DNA of 64,000 nt from Crambe crambe (taxonomy: Eukaryota; Porifera; Demospongiae; Poecilosclerida; Crambeidae), in NCBI GenBank assembly GCA_963924555.1, contig OZ004597.1:2188404-2252403 (forward strand). Reading direction: 5' to 3'. Of this stretch, positions 57,801 through 64,000 are shown piece after piece. The notes under the pieces are model-generated. The model saw nothing but the letters and a program-made list of their open reading frames with translations, made no database searches and was not told where the DNA came from. Within the stretch, counting starts at the first letter, position 1, and every line of letters begins with the position of its first letter. The position numbers and the translations under genes are program-made.

Positions 57801-59240
57801 AATATTGTAGCCATTCATATTTTTTGCTGCTTCTTTGAGTCACATCCTTAAGGATCATGGGACAACCTTCATGCTATTAAGGGATTTGTGCTTCAAGGCA
57901 AGTATGTTGCTATAGTATCCTCATAGCCTGGGGTATCAATAAAATTGGTGATAATAGCTAATATATATGATCAATTTTGTAGGATGCTGGTGATACTCAC
58001 TTGTGGAATATTATTAATGTATTGCCTTTGGATGATATCAAGAGAAAGTTTATGCTAAGGCTCTGTCAAAAGGTATGACCAGCTACACAGTGAAATTAAG
58101 AGTCTCTGGCTGAGGAAAGGAGTGGCTTGTAGCTAGACAGTGTGGATCTTCCAATAAAGGACCCTCTGAGAAGAGGACACAATAGAAATAGCCTCTCCAC
58201 AAAGGACAAGCTTCATGGTCACTTTTGTTATATTATACTTCCAAAAGAGGACAACTTCTTTACAAAATGGCTCTCCTTTATTCAGAGACTCCACTGTATA
58301 TGATAAAAGAATTTAATTAGCTGATATTTTCCTATTATCTTATAGAATGCAAACCCATACATAATGAGGATCTTAGCAAATTGCTCTCTGACTAGTGCCA
58401 GCGTCAACAGTCGATTTTGCCTCAGTCAGTTTGAGAAGGAGTTTCGGGAAGGGGGACACAAAGACTACCTACTCAGCCTGTGCATAGCAATAGTCTACAT
58501 CAACTATGCCAGTCAAGTCAAGAATCCACCCAACAGGAATGGCGTTATCACAATGGTATGATGACTCTTGCATGGCTAATTGTGTCCATTCACTCGCCTA
58601 TTGGTAAGCACATGTATCTGACTGTGTTGCAGAGCTTATGATAACAGCCTGACACCTGACATGTCTGGTCATTATTTGTTTGTCAGGACGAAAGTAGCTA
58701 CACTGATGTAATATACTTTGTGGAGACATCATGTCCGGTCAATATCACCACTGTTGTTGCACGTAGGCTAAACAGTATTTCTGTGTGGGTGGTACACATT
58801 ATTTGGCTTTTTGATGGAATTAGTATCATCATCCTATTTAGGCATCAGGTTTTCTTCACAATTATGTCCAACTTAGAGGGGAGTGTCAAGAATCCATGTA
58901 CAATATGGGAAGAGGTTTCCACCAACTTGGTATGTATGGATGTGCATCACATCAAAGTGCGACTATAAAATGATATTAAACTGCAGGAATTGTCCACATT
59001 GCATGCCATTTTTATAAGAAGGTTTTGATGATGGAACCAGAGTGCAGATTGCCTGAGGTATGTAATCTATAAGCTTACATGCATGTGGAATGAGAGTATA
59101 ATATTGTGTACATATACATGCAGTGGAGCAAAGCATCAGATCTACGTAGTGAAGCAGCTCTTAATCTCTCCCTCATCTACAAGAACAGTGGGAATACAGC
59201 CTTAGCTAGAGACATATTACAAAAATATTGTACCGTTTGA
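54829..59240 (+). CDS. GTF3C3: General transcription factor 3C polypeptide 3 (TFIIIC102), 18 exons
   Basis: A TPR scaffold of the TFIIIC complex that binds the A block of tRNA genes and recruits TFIIIB for RNA polymerase III. Exons: 54829-54936, 55047-55245, 55374-55565, 55626-55735, 55821-55877, 55947-56093, 56147-56443, 56495-56576, 56638-56812, 57041-57242, 57309-57438, 57509-57750, 57811-57897, 57983-58072, 58346-58555, 58842-58929, 58987-59057, 59124-59240. Phases close for 867 residues (human 886). It has an acidic N-terminus, then TPR arrays with GSANLRLARGDTSGAIELCK, LATIYEELEDEKK, WERASLYGEMGDNKRAIDSY and PLLSALVGTSRYSQAGVWLK. The C-terminus has NMGRGFHQLG and NLSLIYKNSGNTALARDIL. 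Intron 13 must use a GC donor (AAG|GCAAGT); the alternative GT gives a stop. Intron 7 is only 51 nt and stop-free in frame. Confidence 0.95.
56901..56986. repeat. 43-bp tandem duplication in GTF3C3 intron 9
   Basis: Two adjacent copies starting GCCATGA and ending GGAGAGCTGTCAAAGC, differing at about six positions. Each holds a small inverted repeat around ACTATAGTA. Confidence 0.9.
58086..58303. mobile_element. MITE-like element in GTF3C3 intron 14
   Basis: The right end reads, inverted, TACAGTGGAGTCTCTGAATA. The left end has the matching AGAGTCTCTGGCTGAGGAAA after ACACAGTG. So there are terminal inverted repeats of about 30 bp with a few differences, around a 'aaaggaca/gaggaca'-rich core. 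Probably the same broad family as the 1997-2126 element. Confidence 0.55.
58556..58841 (+). other. GTF3C3 intron 15, no gene seen
   Basis: 286 bp between exons 15 and 16. An open frame crossing into exon 16 is in the wrong frame and is not used. Confidence 0.6.
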
Positions 59241-59265
59241 TTAGAACCTTTCAATAGCTCACAGT

Positions 59266-59600
59266 TAACAGTTTTTGCGTCTTTCTTTTGTACTTTTCAA
59301 CTATTTCCTTGGATATCATTGGAGGATTTGGTCAATTGCTATGCATACAACTCCTGGACTTGCCCTATCAGGTGGATATTCAACATAGCTAGCTACTCCA
59401 TATAGGTTTTAATCTTTCCATATTTGTGCAGAGTCCAGAGATAAACATCAAGTAAACCTTTTTGGCAGCTTTGAGGATATTAGTGATTCCTATAAGATTC
59501 TTGCTGTTCACCACCCAATAACTAGCAATGTATGGCCTTCCCAAAAATGCACAAACTCTCACTTCTCGACTTCTGCTCTTCAATCTTATAGGTGGTTTTG
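59266..59600 (-). pseudogene. Decayed tandem copy of the neighbouring SDR gene
   Basis: On the minus strand the stretch reads FLGRP, then NLIGITNILKAAKKVYLMF and ISGLCTNM. This is collinear with VLGRKF, RSGLSNILKAAEKAGVKNFI and VSGFPPANM of the intact SDR at 59845-61161. Around 59266-59330 the DNA also matches the 3' end of that gene (GTTTTTGC...GTACTT.TCAACTA and ATTGGAGGATTTGGT). The catalytic middle and the N-terminus are missing, and the two matching parts are not in one frame. It reads as a truncated duplicate. Confidence 0.6.
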
Positions 59601-59844
59601 ACCATAGTGTTTTCCTTTTTTCTTTTTTTCTTTTCTTCTACTTGGTATGTAATTTCTACTTGGTATGTAATATGTAATGTCTATGGACATACATGCTTGC
59701 CACACACTTTCTCATAGTATTGGATCGCTATCTTGGTAAGAAACAGAATGGAAAACACACTTGTCCCTTATAAGGTATACTCTCTAAATGCATACAAGTG
59801 TCACCTAGTGAGGCTCGCTCAGGCTTGCCCCAATAGTCATTGTG
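59601..59844. other. Spacer between SDR pseudogene and SDR gene
   Basis: T-rich sequence with a short TACTTGGTATGTAAT repeat near 59640-59668. No gene seen. Confidence 0.6.
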
Positions 59845-61161
59845 TTATTGTTTCTTCTTATCACCGTTTTTGCTCTTGTACTTCTCAACTAGTTCCTCGA
59901 CGTATTCAGCCATTGGAGGATTTGGTGGCCCTACATCAAGTATCCTGTATACATCCTGAATCTTCTCCTCCGATACATCAGTTTCGACAAATCCTAGCAA
60001 GTCGAATAGCCCTGGTACTAAGTCAGCACCAAATGGAGCCCATGAGAAAAGAGTAGCACAGATTGAGTTGATTCTGATCATAGCATTCATGACGAAGCGA
60101 GGGGTATCGGAGATCTTTTGTGGCCAACCAGGGAGTGTGAGGAAGGTCTTCCATGACATTGGCTCTCCTCGAAGCAGTAATAATTTCCCCACGACTTCAT
60201 TTTCTTGAGCATTCAGCTTCTGTTCCGCATTCACCAAGGCAGAAGCAAGATACTCCGCAGGCATAAATGATGTAGGCAATTTATCCACCATTGGAAGAGA
60301 CTTCAATTGACCAGATATCAGCCCATCAAGAAAGGGACTATTAAGTCCAATTATATTAGTTGGACTAATAACACAAGTCTTCAAGCCATTGCTGTCATTG
60401 GCCTCTATGATATCTTTCTCTGCTGCATAGAAAGAATTTAAGAATGCAGTAAACACCGGGTCCCTTAGTTTCATATTTGCAGGGGGAAATCCAGAGACAT
60501 GTATGAAATTCTTGACTCCAGCCTTCTCTGCTGCCTTGAGGATATTGCTGAGTCCCGAACGATTTTTCCTGTATACTTCATCTGCAGTATGAAACGCATT
60601 GGGAATAATTGCAGCAGCACTGATAACTGAGTCTACTCCTTGGAGGGCACTGGTGAGCCCATCAAGGTCCAGCATGTCCACTTGAATGAGACAATCTGCA
60701 TCAGGGTTGGTTCTCTCAGGTCGAAACTTCCGTCCAAGCACAAATACGTAATAGTCCTTTCTTCGTACAAGTTCGTCTACCACATGGGAACCAATAAAAC
60801 CAGTTCCTCCTATAACAGCGCACACACGTTTCTTTTTATCTCCTTTGGTACCACCCTGCTGGTCAGCAATCATGGAAGAAGGTGGCTTCACAATCTTATA
60901 AGGGAGAAATTTTCGAGTGTTCTCTTCTTTCCAACCCTTGTAACGTACCCAAGCAAAGTAAACCACCATAAAAAGGATTAAAAAGCATAGAACGTAGCCA
61001 ATCTGATCACTTATTGGTTCATACACTTTCTTGAGGTCAGATCCCTCCAAGTCCAGGAGCTGGTGAAGGTAAGATGCTCGCACTACTTTTGGGTCACGGA
61101 GATCCGCCATCTTTGAAACGTGTACAGTACCCGTTTCCGTAACTGGACCGGAATCTTGCAC
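59845..61161 (-). CDS. Membrane-anchored extended SDR, 3beta-HSD/NSDHL-like, single exon
   Basis: An NAD(P)-dependent short-chain dehydrogenase of the extended class, 438 residues in one exon. N-terminal transmembrane helix at about 53-71, basic linker, then the Rossmann motif GGTGFIG (118-124). The NAD-binding acidic strand end lies around 141-165 (LGRKF, QVDMLDL), and a substrate-side SAAAI motif is near 181-185. The active-site pair is YxxxK at Tyr245/Lys249 (FYAAEK), with ISPTNIIG after it. The C-terminus DKKKQ fits a KKxx ER-retrieval signal. The fold resembles 3beta-hydroxysteroid dehydrogenase and NSDHL; the exact substrate cannot be told. Met1 or Met18 could be the start. A truncated copy lies downstream. 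Head-to-head with MTF1. Confidence 0.85.
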   Translation of the reverse strand: MQDSGPVTETGTVHVSKMADLRDPKVVRASYLHQLLDLEGSDLKKVYEPISDQIGYVLCFLILFMVVYFAWVRYKGWKEENTRKFLPYKIVKPPSSMIADQQGGTKGDKKKRVCAVIGGTGFIGSHVVDELVRRKDYYVFVLGRKFRPERTNPDADCLIQVDMLDLDGLTSALQGVDSVISAAAIIPNAFHTADEVYRKNRSGLSNILKAAEKAGVKNFIHVSGFPPANMKLRDPVFTAFLNSFYAAEKDIIEANDSNGLKTCVISPTNIIGLNSPFLDGLISGQLKSLPMVDKLPTSFMPAEYLASALVNAEQKLNAQENEVVGKLLLLRGEPMSWKTFLTLPGWPQKISDTPRFVMNAMIRINSICATLFSWAPFGADLVPGLFDLLGFVETDVSEEKIQDVYRILDVGPPNPPMAEYVEELVEKYKSKNGDKKKQ

Positions 61162-61426
61162 TTTGACCTTTTTTCAAGTCACGTCATCATTATTAAAAGT
61201 CACAACATCATGTCAGCCTGGTAGCCCTCTTCGAGCTTCATTCTTCAAACGGTAAGGGAGTTTAATGTAGGCCTAAGGGTGTTAGCCAACTAGTATGGGG
61301 TTCGTGAATGTTGCTACATAGATTACTAAGTAGCTACAATTCATGTTTATCCATAGGTCCATAGGTTTATTTGGGTATGAGTTGTATCCATAATGTTATT
61401 TAGGTGATGTAGTTGTGGTGGATGAA
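61162..61426. promoter_or_regulatory. Divergent promoter SDR / MTF1 with a probable MTF1 5'-UTR intron
   Basis: 265 bp between start codons. AAACG|GTAAGG at 61249/61250 and ATTTAG at 61403 bracket a probable 5'-UTR intron of MTF1 (about 154 bp). Confidence 0.5.
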
Positions 61427-63154
61427 ATGGAGAACCCTACACAGAATTTTGTATCAAGCAATGAAAGTGAGAAACGATATGAATGTGTTTACGATGGATG
61501 TGATCGGCGCTATACATCAATGGGCAACCTAAGGACACACATGAAGGCACACGAGGGAAAATACAACTTCAAATGTGATTTCGAAGCCTGTGAAAAGGCC
61601 TTCTTGTCCTCCTACAGTCTTAAAATCCACCGCAGGATACATACGGGAGAAAAACCTTACAACTGTCAGGAAGATGGCTGCGATAAATCATTCAACACCA
61701 AGTACCGTCTGACAGCCCATCAGCGGCTGCACAGTGGAAATACGTTTGACTGTGAATTTGACACCTGTAGCAAGCAGTTTACCACTAGGAGTGACCTCAA
61801 AAAGCACCTTCGAAAGCATACAGGTGAACGGCCGTACCAGTGCATTGCTGATGGTTGTGGGAAAACGTTTGCAGCTTCCCATCATCTGAAGAACCACACT
61901 CAATCTCACCATGGTCTCAACTACGAGTGTTCTGAAGTGGACTGCTCAGATAAATTCAAGACCGAAGAGGAGTTTGTCACCCACATGTTTTTGAAACACA
62001 ACAAGACAGGTCCTGCAGCTATAAGCTCCACTTCTAACTCTGCTTCTACTAACAGACAGGACCTTTTACTTTTATCCGGTATTAACACAACAGGTATGAA
62101 TCAGCAGGACGAAGACCTCTTTCCAGGTACCAATCCATCTAACTCAGGCTATGTCCATACCTTTGATGCTGAACTATCTTCAAACACACTTTCATTCAAT
62201 GAGGAGACTAGCGTAGCTATATCAAAATCCTCTGACGTTGATATCCCATCAGTAGGGGAAGTAGCACAAGCTCTTACTGTACTTCAAAAGCTATTCAAAG
62301 ATAGTAATGCCATGTCCCAGCTTCAACTAGCACTTCATTCTGAAGCTCGGAATTCAACACCAACCACACTACCTCTAACAATTACATCCAGTAATGAAGA
62401 TCCACCCTCAGCTCAAACTCTTCATTGTCCTCAAAGCTCACAACAGCCCACCTCTTCTCAAGACCCACCATATCCTATCTCCTCCCAGAATCTCCCTCTT
62501 CAAGATCCATATCCTGGTGCCATACCGCAATCATTTCCACTACCTGCATTAGCCAGTAATGAAATGCCTTCTCAAAACATAGCACCACAGGAAATAACCT
62601 ATTCTGCGACAACCAGCAACCACTTAGACCCCAACTACTTCAAGAATTCAGCAGTCGATGCTGAATCAACTGACCTATTGAACCTACTCCAAGGAAGCTC
62701 GGAAATCTCATCACAGTCGGCTGAATTCAACTTTGACTCAATCAGTACCCAAACTCCTCCTATCGATTTTGACTTTAACATTCAATTAGATCCCTTGTTC
62801 CTTGAAAATTTGTCGATGGATAACACTTCAAACCCTGTCATCAACAGCACTGACACACCTAGTATTATTTCCAATGACTTTCCACTGCCACAGGGTAGAA
62901 ATGAGTTCATGGATGTCGGCCATAACCAGGCATATCTGACAAATCCTTCTGAAAATGTGGGAAATCAAGAAATAGATGGTGATGTTGATGCTGGAAAGAA
63001 ACAAGACCAGGAATGTCAGACTGATTTGCTGCCAGCTTCCTGTTGTAGCTGGAAGGTGGATGGATGTGCATGTGAGGACCAAGAACCTTGCAATGTCTGT
63101 TGCAAATGCTGTACTTGTGGATCAGAGTGTAGATGCAATAGATCATCATGCTAA
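61427..63154 (+). CDS. MTF1: Metal regulatory transcription factor 1 (MTF1) with Cys-rich tail
   Basis: A zinc-sensing C2H2 transcription factor that binds metal response elements and induces metallothionein-type genes. 575 residues. Six C2H2 fingers occupy residues ~18-193. Their family-specific features include the short linker EGKYNFKC between fingers 1 and 2 and the blocks AFLSSYSLKIHRRIHTGEKP, TKYRLTAHQRLHSGNTF and TFAASHHLKNH. A Ser/Gln/Pro-rich, acidic activation region follows. The last ~46 residues hold 14 cysteines in CxC, CC and CxxC spacing (CNVCCKCCTCGSECRC). The first ATG is 61427; the frame is open 12 nt further up, but only from a GTG. The ankyrin gene begins 267 bp downstream. 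Confidence 0.93.
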   Translation: MENPTQNFVSSNESEKRYECVYDGCDRRYTSMGNLRTHMKAHEGKYNFKCDFEACEKAFLSSYSLKIHRRIHTGEKPYNCQEDGCDKSFNTKYRLTAHQRLHSGNTFDCEFDTCSKQFTTRSDLKKHLRKHTGERPYQCIADGCGKTFAASHHLKNHTQSHHGLNYECSEVDCSDKFKTEEEFVTHMFLKHNKTGPAAISSTSNSASTNRQDLLLLSGINTTGMNQQDEDLFPGTNPSNSGYVHTFDAELSSNTLSFNEETSVAISKSSDVDIPSVGEVAQALTVLQKLFKDSNAMSQLQLALHSEARNSTPTTLPLTITSSNEDPPSAQTLHCPQSSQQPTSSQDPPYPISSQNLPLQDPYPGAIPQSFPLPALASNEMPSQNIAPQEITYSATTSNHLDPNYFKNSAVDAESTDLLNLLQGSSEISSQSAEFNFDSISTQTPPIDFDFNIQLDPLFLENLSMDNTSNPVINSTDTPSIISNDFPLPQGRNEFMDVGHNQAYLTNPSENVGNQEIDGDVDAGKKQDQECQTDLLPASCCSWKVDGCACEDQEPCNVCCKCCTCGSECRCNRSSC

Positions 63155-63421
63155 ATTATTTGATTGCTGAATTTTTACTAATCATCCACTGCGCATGCGC
63201 AATTATAATCGCTCTGCGGTATAATTTTAGTGCGAAATGGTTTCAGTACTTAAACAGTTCTTCTGAAGCAATAGGACTTAAATTTTGCAGTTTCTAAGTA
63301 CACCTAGCTGGGTTATAAGTAACCAGTTTGCTGATAGCTTACTTAGCCTAAGGCAGTCAGCACCTTAGCTAGCTAATAAATATTATTAATCCAGCAAGCA
63401 GCTGCAGTGCAACTCTTAATC
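63155..63421. promoter_or_regulatory. MTF1 3' end and ankyrin-gene promoter
   Basis: Holds a perfect NRF-1-type palindrome TGCGCATGCGCA (63190-63201) and the only clear MTF1 poly(A) signal AATAAA at 63375-63380, 42 bp before the next start codon. The promoter of the ankyrin gene therefore probably lies within the MTF1 3' UTR. Confidence 0.5.
63190..63201. promoter_or_regulatory. NRF-1-like palindromic site
   Basis: TGCGCATGCGCA is the consensus palindrome of nuclear respiratory factor 1, usually found in metazoan housekeeping promoters. It lies 221 bp upstream of the ankyrin gene start codon. Confidence 0.6.
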
Positions 63422-63978
63422 ATGAGTACGAGTCTATCTGAAAAGTTGATACTGGCCGCAAAGAAGGGACATGTGAGAGAAGTAAGGAGACTACTTGGAA
63501 GAGGAGCGCTGTTCACCAAAGACCAAGTGCGTTGAATGAATATCCTTTTGAAGGAGTTTGAACTGCTTTCAAATAATCTTTTGTTCTATACAGTATGGGA
63601 ACACAGCTCTCCACGAAGCTGCATGGAATGGAAATAAGGATGTTGTGAAAGCACTTTTGGGTGCTTACTGCTTTGTGGACAGCATCAATAACTCTGGATT
63701 TACACCTCTTCACTTAGCCAGTCAAAATGGTCATGCAAAGGTAGCCAAGACTCTGCTCAAGTGGAAAGCTGATCCCAGTCTTCTCAACCAGGTAGCTAGC
63801 AATACTGCAAGAAAGTTGTTAGCCAGCTGTAGCAGGATTGTATATTTCAATCAGTATCATTAATTATTTTTTTTTACAGTATGGAGAAACAGCTCTGCAC
63901 TTGGTTGCAAAATATAATCATGCCGGTGTCGTTAGTGCATTTGCTAGCTTCAAAATTCCAATGGATATCAGAGGAAAA
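63422..63978 (+). CDS. Ankyrin-repeat protein, 5' part (continues beyond window)
   Basis: Exons 63422-63526, 63594-63791 and 63880-63978, all joining in phase 0 (134 codons); the last has a GTAAGC donor and the gene runs off the window. The N-terminus is MSTSLSEKLILAAKKGHVRE, then ankyrin repeats: YGNTALHEAAWNGNKDVVKA, GFTPLHLASQNGHAKVAKTL and YGETALHLVAKYNHAGVVSA. Exon ends fall at the same point of the 33-residue repeat, and exon 3 is exactly one repeat. Identity beyond 'ankyrin protein' cannot be told; such an N-terminus is found in kinases and death-domain adaptors. Confidence 0.88.
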
Positions 63979-64000
63979 GTAAGCCCAGACAATGAAATGC

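Noticed and set aside
58720..58968. 82-codon plus-strand open frame near the GTF3C3 3' end
   Set aside because: It crosses an intron and exon 16 in the wrong frame; the GTF3C3 frame (GFLHNYVQLRGE) is the conserved one.
61415..61426. MTF1 start at 61415
   Set aside because: The codon there is GTG; the first ATG in frame is 61427, and an acceptor-like TTTAG lies just upstream.

Overview
The window looks like part of a sponge (demosponge) nuclear genome. It is gene-dense, with short introns (often 50-300 bp), many dinucleotide microsatellites, a tRNA-derived SINE and small MITEs, and it holds a giant cadherin of the 'coherin' type (cadherin plus cohesin domains), a family I know only from sponges and choanoflagellates. 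The organism call is inference. The gene models below were built by hand from splice sites, reading phase and recalled family alignments. For the seven complete multi-domain or multi-exon models the phases close exactly over all exons.

Layout, left to right: a weak partial gene on the minus strand (1-1287, unknown); DHDDS (minus, 5 exons); ARMC2 (plus, 15 exons, with large repeat-filled introns); TRABD-like (minus, single exon); PSMG1 (plus, 4 exons); a 19-exon coherin-type giant cadherin (minus, 19993-54430, 10,301 residues predicted); GTF3C3/TFIIIC102 (plus, 18 exons); a decayed SDR copy and an intact membrane SDR of 3beta-HSD/NSDHL type (minus); MTF1 (plus, single coding exon); and the start of an ankyrin-repeat gene (plus, runs off the window). 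From DHDDS to MTF1 the strands alternate strictly. Four divergent pairs share 265-398 bp promoters, and the convergent pairs ARMC2/TRABD and PSMG1/coherin lie tail to tail.

The most interesting object is the coherin. One 24,811-bp exon encodes 8,270 residues. After about 30 cadherin repeats comes a block that recurs four times at roughly 1,700-2,200 residue spacing. Each block has an ectodomain resembling the neural TMEM132 family (N-terminal beta region, cohesin-like domain, Cys-pair domain, a VW.P linker, Big/Ig-like domains). In the first three copies this is followed by a second cohesin-like domain, a dockerin-type double calcium loop, an unrecognised ~170-residue domain and a fresh set of cadherin repeats. 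The protein ends in one transmembrane helix and a 204-residue tail with two NPLY motifs and a C-terminal PDZ-type ligand. It therefore carries both halves of the bacterial cellulosome plug (cohesin and dockerin) in one animal adhesion receptor and suggests a link between coherins and TMEM132 proteins.

The other genes are housekeeping: dolichol synthesis (DHDDS), axoneme/cilium-associated ARMC2, proteasome assembly (PSMG1), Pol III transcription (GTF3C3), sterol/SDR chemistry in the ER, and metal response (MTF1). No pathway ties them together; their arrangement reflects compact packing with bidirectional promoters.
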